From contig SADC01001284.1 of the NCBI GenBank assembly GCA_004194705.1, positions 124,001-188,000 of the forward strand: a DNA stretch of 64,000 nucleotides, read 5' to 3'. The notes under the pieces were generated by a model, which worked only from the letters and a program-made list of their open reading frames with translations, did no database searches and had not been told where the DNA came from. The translations under genes were made by a program, and so were the position numbers. This document shows, piece by piece, positions 24,901 through 35,875 of the stretch (position 1 is its first letter; each line of letters starts with the position of its first letter). The DNA is from Ditylenchus dipsaci. Its lineage: Eukaryota > Nematoda > Chromadorea > Rhabditida > Anguinidae.

Positions 24901-26672
24901 ATTTATAAGTTTCAGATGTAGGAATGTTTGTTAGGCGTCTTCCTGATAATAATTTAGAACAAGATTTGCGTTAAGTAGCCTCGGTAGCTTAATAGAAAAA
25001 CAAAAAAGGGCAGGCAAAGGTTGGCCGTGGGTTCATTCCCACGGACATAGGACAGTTCTTTGCTGTTTTTTTGCAAAATTTTTTGTACTTTTAAATATAA
25101 TTACCCGTTTTTAGCTAAAAAAAAGTTTTGTTTTGTGGCAAAAATTGTGGTAAACCGAGGGTTGAAAAAACTCGATGATTAATTGCCTCACCAGTCAGCT
25201 TCAACCGGCTGACTTCCGGAAATTTTACTCAGCCAGCTGAGGATACCACACTGATTAGAATACAAAAAAATTTCGTGAATCTGAATCACTTAGCAGAATT
25301 GTGGGAAAATTATGGTCAGTGAGATATGGTCAAAGGCGACTAATTTTTTATCTAAATTCTGCTTAATAATTGGCATTTCTGGGAAAAATTTTGCGTACTA
25401 CTGTGGCTCAGAATATTTTTTTGGCTATATGATGGATAATGAATTTTTTCCATAAGAAGACTTACCTGTTTAGCTTTTGCCTAGCAAGATCAGCCAATGT
25501 TCCGAAAGACTTTCTATTGTGAGCTGCCTCATTGCCTCCATGCGCATGCAAACTTACACAATTGTTGCAGAGACGCTAAAAACTGCAGCATGATTATTGA
25601 ACAAAGTCAGTACTAATTTAGACCACAGTAAAATGGTCCGAAATATTTTTATTGCATTTTCAATATTTCAATAGTATAACCGCTATACACACCCGATTTT
25701 TCAATAGTCCTAAAACAGGTCTTGAAAGGTCGAATAAACGTCCTTAGAGTACTTTATGGAGCAATTTACAGCAATGTGTAATCCCTATTTAATGAGGAAG
25801 AAATATTAAAACTGACCACCCCACAGGAGCACAGGAAATTGGCCTGAACATTGACATGGTTGGAGCACTGTGATCTTTGTGGAACGTCTTGCACTAACTG
25901 AAATCGATTTTAGAAATTACAAACAAACCTAGAAGATTAAGATTTACCGGAGTGATGTTGTGACCAGCCTGGCGATGGTTCATGGAGCACGTGGTGCAAA
26001 GAGAATGTCCATTGCAGTGATGGCAGCACCATTCAGCACGGCCTGGGTGTTGGTCTTTGCAGAATGCGCACACTCTGATAATCAACGAAATCAGTTATTT
26101 AGCTCAATTAAAACAAATTTTTTTTCTGAATTTACGAACTCATCATTTGCCCACATGAAATATATTTGGATAAAAATAAAAATTATCTCAGAGCAAAAAA
26201 ACTCTGAACTGCTTGATAGTTGCGTAGTTCTTTTTTAATATGTCCTACCTTAGTGGTAATACTTAGGTAACCATATGGATATTAGGTAGACTGCCTGGAT
26301 ATTAGGACTACCACCTGGATATTTTGGACGATCACCAAGATCTTGGGTCGACTACCCACCCAATCAACTGTGACATTGCGGCAAACGTACTTTTCAGTCA
26401 AACTTACAATTTGGCTGGGTCCGGTAACACCAAGTCAAAATCTCGCTTTGATGGGGCTGGCAATTGCACACGGCACATGCAACACGTTCTTGGTTGCGGA
26501 AGCGAGCAGCTAAATCAAAAAGAATACCAAAAAGAATTCATGGCACAAGCAAAACTATACCTTTACACCTTTGGCAAATTGCATGGAAACAGGGCAGGTA
26601 AGAAATGGTAGAGCTGGCTTCATTTGGAGAAGCTGTGATTTCGCCATGACAAAAATCACATTTATATGGCAT
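9983..26672 (-). CDS. TIF1-family (TRIM24/28/33-like) RING-B-box-PHD-bromodomain protein
   Basis: This is a nuclear TRIM-type chromatin co-regulator, with the domain order of TIF1 proteins (E3 ligase RING plus PHD-bromodomain histone reader). Exons, high to low: RING 26672-26561 (YKCDFC, LPCFHAICQRCK) and 26510-26408 (ACAVC); B-box 1 26074-25948 (CAFC...CCHHC...CTTC...H); B-box 2 25897-25817 and 25575-25466 (CSNHVNVQANFLCSC, LCNNCVSLHAH); coiled coil 24669-24411 and 24351-24301; linker 23860-23687, 23641-23499, 23448-23406, 23371-23145, 22867-22706 (His/Gln/Ala-rich), about 22350-22033, 15034-14517, 14475-14230; PHD 14475-14230 plus 13612-13444 (YCYVCNQGCDEY, CCFGCPKVFHNCCHVP, WRCSMC); bromodomain 13389-13168 (NYHAIIKEPITL, IFRNCSTYNG) and 10270-10181 (PSDPIARAGRAVY); tail 10093-9983. 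The start is the first ATG after an in-frame stop. Exon 23371-23145 is 227 nt between phase-0 sites, so one base is missing; other off-by-one breaks occur near 13485, near 22280 and at two splice joins. Confidence 0.92.
11041..11442. repeat. Palindrome, ~100-bp arms
   Basis: The left arm 11050-11160 (GGGAGTGATCAGGTGGAGGA ... GAGAAAGCCGCGCG) is inverted at 11328-11440 (CGCGCGGCTTTCTC ... CCACCTGATCACTCCC). The central 160 bp is unpaired. Confidence 0.85.
11459..11672. mobile_element. MITE with GTTAGAAAC core
   Basis: The ends GGCGGTTCCACGCCAATTC and GAATTGGCGGGGACC are inverted. The core around TTCTAGGCCTTGTATTGTTAG and the trailing CATGGTCCTTTAAAG match the MITEs at 49259-49505, 50390-50600 and 63765-63975. 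Confidence 0.7.
12050..12320. repeat. Foldback repeat
   Basis: ATTTTGTCGACGACTCGGTA and GACAAACTTGCGCAGAATTA (12038-12090) are inverted near 12245-12320 as TTCTGCACAAGTTTG and TTGTTGACAAAATAT. The arms also share a GATATTGATGATG segment. Confidence 0.7.
12572..12668. mobile_element. Short copy of the 9344-9671 MITE
   Basis: It begins GGCTTGTTCACGTTGTTCAA, continues with the AGAGTTCGGGTTTTCGG and GAACACCAGTGATCCGA segments, and ends in TAACTCGAACAAAATG. Confidence 0.7.
12753..12957. mobile_element. Diverged MITE with GACATCCATTGGAG ends
   Basis: The left GACTCCAATGGATGTC and right GACATCCATTGGAGCC ends are inverted. The internal CTTTGAGGTGTCGTAGCTC resembles the GGCCACAATGGAGG family, so this is probably a subfamily. 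Confidence 0.7.
15310..16200. mobile_element. Relative of the 5.3-6.6 kb element, inverted, with different ends
   Basis: 15420-15690 is the reverse complement of about 6040-6320 (CCACTTTGTGCAAATTTTTA, CGCCAGGCGGACATCC). 15715-16020 corresponds to 5700-6010 (ACCACTACCTAGGCAC, CAGGACACGATTCTGG). The right end (16025-16195) carries GTATTCACTCTATTAA words and TTGAAAAATAAC instead of the GACAATTTTGTGCCG words. It lies in the large TIF1 intron. Confidence 0.65.
17264..20115 (+). mobile_element. Complete hAT DNA transposon with 8-bp TSD
   Basis: The left end TAGTGTTTGCAAAACTCATA and the right end TATGAGTTTTGCAAACACTG are inverted. The flanks are an exact 8-bp duplication GTTATTAG (17256-17263 and 20116-20123). 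Subterminal regions (17282-17470 and 19880-20100) are arrays of CTCATACTCATAGTCAT words in opposite orientation, typical binding-site arrays of hAT ends. The body encodes a BED-finger transposase. It is nested antisense in the 7-kb TIF1 intron. Confidence 0.93.
17535..19764 (+). CDS. hAT-superfamily transposase (BED zinc finger), multi-exon
   Basis: This cut-and-paste transposase starts at ATG 17535, directly after a TTGTAG acceptor. The N-terminus is a BED finger (MKCNECQ ... HKTALSNHWVKKH), probably interrupted by a 48-bp intron. The RNase H-like core follows: RFSLTCDVWTDSSMKSGY near 18150-18200, GCFAHALQLVIMEFF near 18550-18590 and SPSRTRWASQ near 18712. The C-terminal dimerisation region reads LDPNTANFLSE (19190) and DPLKWWCNL (19502), then VLSIPATSAPIERVFS (19620-19665). 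Short introns with TTTCAG acceptors join them. Near 19662, ERVFS and SLATARHRNRTSFELL lie in different frames, which fits one lost base. Activity cannot be judged. Confidence 0.88.
20131..21264. mobile_element. Word-ended element GGGGTCAACATTTT, host of a second foldback
   Basis: The left end has ATAGTCGTGTTGAGGGGTCA with further GGGGTCAACATTTT words. The right end has the inverted AAATGTTGACCCTAAATGTT and GACCCCGACTAT. More words occur at 20308-20350. The foldback 20505-21190 sits inside. The element begins 15 bp after the hAT right target duplication. Confidence 0.65.
20505..21190. mobile_element. Long palindromic foldback, ~340-bp arms (word CCCCCAGTAAATTACTGATT)
   Basis: The arms 20508-20845 and 20850-21190 are nearly perfect inverted copies. 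Outer parts are five to six repeats of TACTGATTTCCCCCAGTAAA. Inner parts contain TTTTGCGGGAATTTGAATTT, GTGGCCAGAAGCACCTG and CTCAGAATTCCAGG. The inner parts match the foldback at 2190-2723, whose end word is unrelated. Confidence 0.88.
21400..21990. mobile_element. Element relative with ATTTGTCGGAGGGTGAATTT words
   Basis: 21535-21620 (ACTAGTTTATGATTATTATT) is the reverse complement of 5515-5610 in the 5.3-kb element. Next to it are words such as GAATTTGCCGCGGAGG and AATTCACCGGAGGA (21630-21700). Inverted counterparts CACCCCCGGCCAATTC occur near 21920. The GATAGAGTTAACTATCTGGCC part also occurs near 15318. The ends are not resolved. Confidence 0.5.
24976..25048 (+). pseudogene. tRNA-like remnant
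   Basis: A perfect T-arm hairpin (GTGGGTTCATTCCCAC, 25027-25042) follows TAGCCTCGGTAGCTTAATAG, which is only a weak A-box. No proper anticodon arm is present. It lies in a TIF1 intron. Confidence 0.3.
25190..25256. mobile_element. Short hAT-2-like remnant
   Basis: CACCAGTCAGCTTCAACCGG and CTCAGCCAGCTGAGGATACC resemble the CAGCCGGCTGAGG arrays and the GGTATACC terminus of the element at 2819-3882. Confidence 0.4.
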
Positions 26673-27935
26673 TTCTATGGAGTGAGTTCAGCCAATAAGT
26701 GAATGGATGATGATTGAAGACTCTAGCAATATAATTATTTGGCAAATGGAACAGGCATGACAATAGCATCAAAGATAGGATCTGCAAAAACGGTTTTTTA
26801 AGATTACAATTTTTTGTGACTAAATTTTGAGCATTCAAAACTATCAATAAAAATATTTCGTAAAGGATATAAAAATATACGTAATTCACCTCAGTTGGTT
26901 CTCGCTTGTGGTCCTTCATTTTTTCCCTCAATTTTTGTAATCTTTCGCCGAAATTTGAAAAGCGCCAATGAAGGCAGGTCGGCGCTGCCCCGAACGGTTG
27001 ACGATTTCCGGGCCCCTACATTTGACATTTTTGCATATTGTCTATGCTCCAGCGCCAAGATTTCACTCATTGGGTGACAGTGCTCATATTTTGGAGGCCC
27101 GATGTGCAACTATGATCTTTTCCCAATAATTTTTGGTGTAATCCGATTTAACAAGTCATTTATAAAAATTGTGACAGCCTTGCTAAAAAAAGACCCAAAG
27201 ATCTGTCAAGATAACGAAACCCTTTTTGATAATAATAATATTTTTTTATCATAAGATGATTGCATACATAAAAGGTTAAAGGTGGCAGTTTCATGCATTC
27301 ATACGTGTTGTAGGTATATAGTCGAATCATAATGATCCGACACCCATTTATGGATTGGAGTTTTGCCTTTTTCTTTAAAAAGTGGTCTAGTGCAGTCAAC
27401 TACCTCATTTACATCACTCAGAAATATGTTTCAGAAATATGTTAATGAGTGGCTATGTTGATGAGGGATTATATTATCAATATATCTCCAAACAAACCGC
27501 CGCCCAAGATGTAAATGAAGAGTAAATTTAATAGGAAGTTGGCTGTAAAGGCGATTTCTTAAAGTGGACAAAAGTTTTTTAAACTTTAAGTGGTCTAAAC
27601 AGATGAAACTTCTGTTTTCATTTAATATTTCAGCTATGTAAAAAAGCCTGTTAGATTTTTACAATCCCTAAAAGAACTTTTACACAGCTCAAACAGTAAA
27701 TGAAAGTAGAAATTTCGGCCCCTTGAAGTGGGGCATAATTAGAGTAATAATGAGAGTAAAGTAAACAGTATGCGGTCTCAATCTATTATAATTTTTGCTG
27801 GCTGAAAAGTTATGTGAGCTTTGTCGGGAGAGCCAACTGTGTTGGAAGATGAGCCAATGTTGCCCCTTTCAGTGGCATGATCGTCAGTCTCAGTTGTTGT
27901 GGAGTTGATAAAGGAAAATATGACAAATTTAAATT
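26673..27935. other. Stretch without a recognised gene, upstream of TIF1
   Basis: This is the 5' side of the minus-strand TIF1 gene and should hold its promoter and any upstream noncoding exon. No TATA box or other element could be assigned with confidence. A GC-richer patch lies at 26890-27110. Confidence 0.4.
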
Positions 27936-27940
27936 ATCAT

Positions 27941-28487
27941 AACGGGTGTAAAAAACTTCCTGGTGAATTTTCAAAGCCTTATCTTTTATCATTGTTGGCA
28001 TCGTATCTCTTTTCTTTTAATACCATTTTGTAGCACTGCACCTCCTATTTCAAATGGCATATTGAAGTCAGCTTGATTATTTCGGAAAAGTCACCATTTT
28101 ACATCAAACACTTATGAGGCCATCTTAGGAAGTTGACAAGCGTATTCATCACTTTCAATGATAACAATCAAAATAAAATTTCGAAGGTTACAATTATTTC
28201 TTAGCCTCATATTGTAGCGCAGCTCAATAGCTACAAAATCCATTTACAGAATGTTTTTTGAAAATCTCAATGTTGAGATACGGCTTTTTGGAAAAATCAA
28301 TTTCTTAAAAAAATGACTAAAATGCAACTTTTTTCAATTTTTCGAATTTTGGTCATTTTTTCAAGAAATTGATTTTTCCCAAAGCCATATCTCAACATTG
28401 AGATTTTCAAAAAACATTCTGTAAAATGGGTACAATGATAAAAGATAAGGCTTTGAAAATCCACCGGGAACTTTTTTTACACCCGTT
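27941..28487. mobile_element. MITE with AACGGGTGTAAAAAA ends and an inner palindrome
   Basis: The outer arms AACGGGTGTAAAAAACTTCC...CCTTATCTTTTATCATTG (27941-28000) are inverted at 28434-28487. An inner pair, CAGAATGTTTTTTGAAAATC / GATTTTCAAAAAACATTCTG, flanks a ~190-bp palindrome at 28242-28430. It is noncoding. Confidence 0.8.
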
Positions 28488-28933
28488 ATTATTTATCAAA
28501 AAAAGTTTATCACAAAAAATCAAATGGAAACGATAAAAATCATGAAATGGTACATTTTTTGATAACTTTAGCGATTATAGATATAAATCAAATTTTTGAC
28601 AGACAGACAGCTTTTATTCACTTTTGTAGCTGATGCTTTAACATTTTTCAATGGCTCGAGATGACGCCCTATTTTTAAGCTTTCTAAAAAAGAAAATCTC
28701 CGTTAAAATGCGAAAAGCTACAGTATTTTACATTATACATGTATTTATAGGTAGAAAATCTACTTTGAATATTTTTAACCTTTTTTTTTCTTTCCTACAC
28801 TATTGATTTTTTTCCAAGTTAATTTTTTTTTTTTCCATACATACTGATGTCGTTTTCGCCAAAAAAAAACTGCTCTTATATTTTAACTACGAAGATGTGT
28901 AACGTCCGATGCAAAAGCTTGTATACTAAATTA

Positions 28934-29319
28934 GGGGTATAGACGTTTGGCGAATATGAAACTTTTTTCAAATTCGCGAAACGTTTGGCGAATTTGAAAC
29001 TCAAAAGAGTAAAATATCTCTAAGGTATATATGGAGATACTTATTTAGACATATCAAGGGTATTTGGCTGAATGTGATGGCCAAAGTCTAGCATATTCCA
29101 CATTGCAAGGGTCAGGGGTTAACACATGTATGTACCCCTATCCCTTGCAATGTGGAGTGTGCTGGTCTTTGGCCGCGAAGCGGCCAAATACCCTTAATAT
29201 GTCTAAATAAGTATCTCCATATATACCCTTAGAGATATTTTACTCTTTTGAGTTTCAAATTCGCCAAACGTTTCGCGAATTTGAAAAAAGTTTCATATTC
29301 GCCAAACGTCTATGCACCC
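28934..29319. mobile_element. Word-ended MITE, core 'GGCCGCGAAGCGGCC', copy 1 (word CGTTTGGCGAA)
   Basis: The inverted arms each carry three CGTTTGGCGAA / CGTTTCGCGAA-type words, then CTCAAAAGAGTAAAATATCT. The core contains CCCTTGCAATGTGGAGTGTG and GGCCGCGAAGCGGCC. Flanking TAAATTA is repeated at 28927-28933 and 29320-29326. Copies with other words lie at 56174-56560 and 55229-55472. Confidence 0.88.
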
Positions 29320-32300
29320 TAAATTATATTTAACCAAAACAAAGGGGCGACGGTAAAAACATCTACAGTAATTCATCTACAAGTGAATTCCTCTACAAAG
29401 TTCTAATCTTTATCAAAAAGTTCGAATCCCATAAAAGCACCTCTTTTCGTTGGCACATATTGGGCTCCACTCATTTGCAAAACCCCTTCCCTCTTCCCCT
29501 CCTCTATATGTGAAAACTACATTTCAAGCCTACTTTTTGTCTTTATTGTAACTTAGGCGAAGCCTTAGGCGCAGGGTGATCTGGTGTACGTGTTCCCCTG
29601 ACCCAATTTTCGAGAATGTGCCAAATAGGAAACGACGATAAATTTTCCTTGGTCCTACAAGCTGATTTAGGCTCAGGCAAAGGTAAGACATCGTATTTTA
29701 GGACGAACTCAAACATGTTTTCTTATTCTTAGTCTCAAAAACAGTCCACGCATGTAGTTGACGCTCTCCACAACGAACTTGAAGGGACCGTTCAAATTAT
29801 ACTAATACTAACCAAATCAGCCAACTTTTTTGTCCTTTATGAAGAGCTGTCCGTCATGGAAAGGTTCGTTATGGAGATCGTCGACTGTATTTGAGTCTGT
29901 CTTTCATGATCTGTCCTGCATACCCTTGCCCAAGCCTAAATCCTAAAAAAGAACAATATTTTGAGAAAAAAATTGTGCCGAAAAAACAACATGGGACTAA
30001 GACATAATTTTCGGGCGTACCCTCGAACACATATAGAGCCGAAAGTTCATAGCGAACTGAACCGATCCCGATAATTTTGTAGCAAGACCATCCGGGGAGG
30101 CTTTACATATATATAAGATTTTAAATTTTTAAATTTAAACTTTTTGATAAAATTGGTGTCAGCTACGATGATTAAAATTTTTACATGAATTTGCTTGTAG
30201 ATGAATTTACTGTAGATGAATTTACATAGAGCCAAAACAAAGATGTATTATTTTAATTGCATAGTACACACACAAAGATGATAAGATATAACTACTAATA
30301 CAAATACCAATGCTAATTAGTATAAATTATGGATAGCTGATATAACAGAATATGTGCAATTGAAATATAAAAATAAGAAAGTCGACTTTTACTTCAAGTG
30401 TGCAAAAATTTGGTCGTGGGTAAAAGTTCTACTAACACTTGCATGTTAGTTGTTCAAAAAGTTACGAAAAAACCAACAGGGAGAATTTAAGCAGATTTTT
30501 TTGAACCGACCATTCAATGCGTATTTTCTCAAAAAGGTTTGGGCTCAACCATTATTCTTAAGATGCTGTATGTATCCTGTACTTATTTAACCAAAGGCGG
30601 AATAAAGAAACGTTCCATTCACCTAATTCAAAATCTTATTTTTTTGAGAGTCGTGTTTCAAAGCTCTTGGGTTACTTAAGGGGAAGTAACGCTTTCATTT
30701 AAAGCTCATTTCACTGGCTACGATTTGGGTGGTAACTTGCCGAAAGCAACCTTCAAAGAGTATTTAAAAAACACAATGCCAATAACACAATTTTGAATTA
30801 TGATGGGGGGATTATTATGGGGGAGGGGTAATTATTACGGGCTACGACCTCCACTTGCTGCATGCCCTTTAATTTTCATATGGGTTCGCCTTCCTCTATT
30901 AACCAAACCCTTTTCCAAACATCCCTTTTTATACTTATGCAAACAACGCAACATGCAACACAGTGGTCGTGTACGCGTAGTATGTTGCAGCAATTCTGCA
31001 CCCCCAACAACGACTACAAGTAGTAAAAGAAAAAGAGCGAAAAAAGCGCCTATTATTTTCCATGCTTCACTGCCTCTGCCATCTCATTTAGGACGAGACC
31101 AGAGAGGTCTAAAAAGCAGGAAATAGCACAGTGGTCACATAGGTTAGACACAAAGAGAAAGAGAAAGAAATAGTCTCTCTATGCCCTTATTACACTAATG
31201 GGTGGGGCAGACACACAGACGGAGTGGTCGTAAATAATAATTGATTGAAAAGTGGGTGGATAAGGGGGGACACACCGACACACAGATGGATAGATGCTGA
31301 TACACACACTAGATGGACTGGTTTTGGAGCAAGGGCCAGCGTGCAAACACCGGCAGATGATGGATGCACCAGATAAGTAGAAACAAAGAGGGAATCTAGG
31401 CCATCAAATACGTGCACACTTAAATTTTATTGATTTTTGTCGGCTTGTTATTGACCGCCCAGATGTCCTATGAATTTATTTTAGTTGGCTTAGTCAACAG
31501 ATGTGGAAACAGATTGGGGTTACTGTTTTTGTGAAAGTTAAATGAAAAATACGGATTGCGAAATAGAGATGGGCTAATGACAATACAAGTAACAGAAATA
31601 ATTCAGCGGAATTGGGCTTTTGGAGAAAACACAGTTCTAGATTCCGTAGAAAAAGTTTTTTAAATTTATACTCTTGCGAAAAATGAAAAAAAAACCCCGA
31701 AAAGTGCCTAATTTCGAGGAAGATGTGGAGCGTATCAGAAGCTTTCAAATACGAAAAGGACCAGAGATGGATCAGATATTTATGCCCGAAAACAATTTTC
31801 TGATTTTGGAACAGATGCGTATAGAACAAGGTCGAGTATAGAACAAAGCTAAGTCGAACATCCTATATTCGCATTTTTAGACATCCGATATCAGAAAAAG
31901 AAAAGCCGAAATTTTTGAATTATTTGCATGCAAAAAATATTTCGGGTTTTCTTGAAAATTCAGCATTTTTTAATATCCGATTTCATATTTTTCATATCTG
32001 ACGCAGTCCCACTATAGACATTTATTAAATATTGTAATATTACAGAATTCGAAAAAATCTCATTTTTGTTTTGATCCTCCTGCTTTTCGTGCGGCTTTTT
32101 CTTAGGTTCGGGATAGACCAGTGTACGATGGGGCGCTATCAAGAATGCTGTTCAAACTACAAAAAAAAAGAAAAGAGAAATATAAGAAAAGATAAATATA
32201 TATGCTTAAGCCTGGCCTAATCCTAAGCCGAAAAATAAGCAAGGGGCCAAGAAAAAAATCAGTATGCGTTGTTCCATAGATCGTTCCAATAGAACCACAA

Positions 32301-32600
32301 ATTTTGACGATTTAACAAGATTAATCGTGTAGTTGAAATATTCGGAGTAAGTGCCATAGTTAAGCCAATAATCTGGGAAAAATTGACCAATTTACAAAAA
32401 CCGATATGATTATCAACAGAAAACCAATAAATGTAAAACGAAAATGTGCGAGATTAAAAAACTAGTTTGAGCTCTAGAACAGAGCAAAAAACCATCGCGA
32501 TAAGTGGTGATTCATTAGTACATTGCTGAATGACTTTTAACAAGTCAGCAAGATGCTGGTGACGTCACTGACAAACACCACAATATGGTTTCTATCGATT
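29320..32600. other. Long stretch without a recognised gene
   Basis: I find no exon with a recognisable domain. 31140-31400 has purine-rich and CACA/GACA-rich low-complexity tracts, and 29500-29950 has short AGGCTTAGGCGAAGCC-like repeats. It could hold regulatory sequence or noncoding exons. Confidence 0.4.
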
Positions 32601-32689
32601 AGTCATGCGTGACGAAAATGGCTGGAGCCAAATAATTGGTCAAGTTTGTGAGTATGTGCAAGATAAGGATTCCATCAATGGTATTAACG

Positions 32690-32895
32690 CAGGCTCCGAA
32701 TCGTCCTTTTTAAAAAGATTTGTCCTTTTTTTGGCACCCAAATCTTTTTTATTTTTGAAATTTAGTCAAAATCTTTTTTTTCGCTTCAAAATGGCAACAA
32801 GCACTGGATAAAATGACCCTTTTACTTCGAAAATAGTCAAAATGTCCTTCTTTACCCAAATGTCCTTTTTTTGAAATTTTTCATTCGGAGCCCTG
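32690..32895. mobile_element. 206-bp hAT MITE with perfect 8-bp TSD
   Basis: The ends CAGGCTCCGAATCGTCC and CATTCGGAGCCCTG are inverted. The flanks are TATTAACG on both sides (32682-32689 and 32896-32903). The body consists of TTTGTCCTTTTT-like stretches and has no coding capacity. Confidence 0.92.
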
Positions 32896-33087
32896 TATTA
32901 ACGGTATAAATTCTAAGCATTTTTTTGTTAGAAATCAAGTTTGAAAATGCGTATTGAAGTTCAATGATTATGAAAATTGTTGAATTGAGAGGAGAAATTT
33001 TTAACAGGTGAGCATGCCCTTTAAAGTGGCATACCAGCGGGTTACAATGACAGGACAGATTTTCTGAACTGTCCCCATGTTATGCGG

Positions 33088-33290
33088 TGGCCACAATGAA
33101 GGTGTGAAGTGGAACAGTGAAATCTTTGACTAGTCAGAGCTAGCTCATTTCGGCTCGAAAATACGGGATCAAAGCTTCCAGCTTCCCTTTTTCGTACATA
33201 AATCTCGGTCATAAAAAAACGAAATTTTGCCGACTTCGCACTTCACATTTCGCACTTCGACTTCGCACTTCACACCTCCATTGTGGCTAA
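33088..33290. mobile_element. MITE, GGCCACAATGGAGGTG family, copy 3
   Basis: It starts GGCCACAATGAAGGTGTGAA and ends TTCACACCTCCATTGTGGC. The arms carry GAAGTGCGAAGT words in place of the GAGGTGCGAGGT words of copies 1 and 2. Confidence 0.85.
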
Positions 33291-34032
33291 GGCATTTAAT
33301 CTGATACGGATGACCTAGGTGAACATTTTTTGTCGGCTAAGATAGAACGTTAATAAAAAGTAGTCAATATAGAGAAAAAAAACTGCCCGCTTTATTTTGA
33401 CCCTTTAAGAATTATAGATGTGTAAACCGCCATATTGCCCATGAAATCTGCCGTCAACCAGCAATCCACAGATGCTGGTCTCTAATAGACCAGCTATTAT
33501 AAATCTCCGTCATGCTGTTCAAACTACGGACGCACTTTTTTATTTAAAAATTTCTCACATCTAATAGACCAGCTGTTGTCTCTCATAGAGCGACCGATAG
33601 ATTTTTTTCAATCTTTAGTTAAGGGATCATTCTGTTGCAGGGGTCGGCTTATTTTTAAATCTCTCAGCGCCGCAAAAATTCAAAAACATCAATGATTGAC
33701 AGAAATTTTTATAACAGTTAGCAACATTTATATTCGAAATCTGGAGATTTGCCACTTATGCAGCCTTTCCTCTTCTTGATCGACATCGACTTCTTCCGTG
33801 AAACCACTTGATTCATTGCACATTGGACTATCTCTCCGGGACGGACACAGTTTTTTATTTAAAAATTTCTCACATCTTTACAAATACTGGGTTAAAAAAG
33901 GGCATTAGAAGGTCGTTCTATATAGAGGGGTCGTTTTGGAAAAACGGTACTTGAGTTTTTGATTAAAAAATTGAAATTCAACGAGACTCTCTTTACAACG
34001 TAACCACTAGCAATTACCTAAAGGGTACAGAG

Positions 34033-34149
34033 CAGGGCGGCATCGGATATCAAATATTCGATATGTGGCACTTTTTGACATCAGATACCCGATCAGATGT
34101 TTTTTCATATCCAGTATCCGATGTTCTTTTGAGAAACAATGCAGCCCTG
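34033..34149. mobile_element. Small hAT-like MITE with ATATCCGATGT words
   Basis: The ends are CAGGGCGGCATCGGATATC and GCAGCCCTG. The flanks GTACAGAG and TTACAAAG agree at six of eight bases. The interior is built of CATCGGATAT / ATATCCAGTATCCGATGT words. Confidence 0.55.
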
Positions 34150-34157
34150 TTACAAAG

Positions 34158-35680
34158 AGAGTCTACTACTGAGCGTTAAAAAAACCTTAGCCAGCTTCTT
34201 GAGTATTTAAGGGATGAGCTTTTTTTGTAAAACCAACCAACCGAGTCGGAAGGGTGACGTCATATAGAAAGGGACACTATACTAATACTGTCTTTCTAAT
34301 AATTTCATGGTTGCTGGATGACCTATATTGTAAAGTACAGTAGTCATATAAATTACCATTTACTACTTTTCATTTTCGCAACACACAGCAACGCAAAAAT
34401 TTTTACTTCAGGCTCTCAAATTCAGAAACACTACCGTAAAGACGCTATTTGTTGTTAGGTCTAAGGGACAGTCCCAGTTCAGTGGTTAGAATAACATCTG
34501 TCTCGGATCCTTTACTTTTTTTTAAATTTCTGAATCCTCATAGAATCAATTTTTATCGTCACTATAAGACACAAACATAACTTTTTTCATCCCTACTTTA
34601 TCTCTTCAAAAACATAAAAAGAGCCGCCGACTTGAATTCGCTGAATTCAAAAGAAACAGAATGTGAGTGAGTGCTAATCTTCGACAACAATTCAAGGGAT
34701 ACTCAGGAGATACTACTACATTGCCTGCCCATCGACTTGCCACTCATTCCACATACACACACACTACGGTACCGCCCACATATTGATTTTGCAGTGGATG
34801 CAGCTGCCATAGCAGCCAATGGTCGGCTGACACACACCACACACCCTCTTTCCCTCCAAAAGAGAATAGGGGAGTCGACGGCGGAGTGGTAAGGGTACTT
34901 ATGGAGATTATTCTCTAATGTTACCAGGCGAGGGGTAGAAGACCAGGTGACCCTGTTGTGTTATATTGATTTTTGGAGGGCGGGCTCTCGCCTCTTTTAA
35001 CTAAAGACCAGTTCTTTTTCTGTTTTGAGAAAAGCGGGAATACTCAGCCTCTGCACATCGACTTCTTTTGCTTTTTAGAGTGGAGGATTTGTGTGAGAGT
35101 ATAGCAGCAGGATCACATGCTATCCACGTGACTCTATCCCCTTTTCCTGTACAATGGACTAGGGATTAAAACTAGATGGAGATGTGGCTGGATTTCGCGA
35201 TAACGAATTTTCGCATTGTAATGACAAAATAAAAAAATGTGGAATGTAAAAATTATATCTGAAGATTTTGCAATTTTTTTTTTGAAAATAATTGTTTTAT
35301 GTTATATTTTTGGGAATTTATTCTGAGAAAGTTACGTTTGCATAATTAAAAATCATGGATGAAAATTGGATTTGAATCAGCAATATAAGAAAAGCGAAAT
35401 CATTTCTACAAAGTTGTAAACGGACATTTAAAAAATCTCAATTTTTTGGACCACCGTATTTTATTTAATAAAGGGTGCCAATTATGCCTTCGTGCTAATT
35501 ATACTATTATGCCTTCATTTAAAATTGTGATTGTTGCATTGTTTTTTGGAGCTGCATTTGAAGACTACTTTAAAACAAATTTCTACCCAATTCGTAGTCA
35601 ATGCCGCATTCTCTCTAATAAACCGCCGTTATTCAACCACCAAAACTTTTTTGACTTTGTGTCAACACTTGACATCACTT
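34158..35680. other. Stretch without a recognised gene
   Basis: No domain-bearing exon was found. 34600-34960 is less AT-rich, with ACACACACTAC and CTCTTTCCCTCC tracts, and might be promoter-like. Confidence 0.35.
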
Positions 35681-35689
35681 GGGCTTGGA

Positions 35690-35875
35690 GTTGAGATGCG
35701 CACACCCACCTACCTCAGACACGAATCACTCGAAAGTGAATCTGCATGCATGAAAAAAGCATGCATACCAGAGTTTTTTGTGGAGTAGGCACCAGTTAAC
35801 AAAACTATGTTCAAATTCTATCTTTTTCGGTATTTGTGGGGTATCCGCGTACCCTTTAAAGTATAGTTACCTTGA
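35690..35875. mobile_element. Half copy of the 60.67-61.03 kb foldback
   Basis: AATCACTCGAAAGTGAATCT, GCATGCATACCAGAG and GGGTATCCGCGTACCCT correspond to 60870-61000 in the same order. Confidence 0.65.

Noticed and set aside
31190..31417. Open frame in a CACA/GACA-rich tract
   Set aside because: Low-complexity sequence without splice or domain support.
32605..32811. Open frame starting MRDENGWSQIIGQ
   Set aside because: It runs into the hAT MITE at 32690; the 28 codons before it show no known domain.
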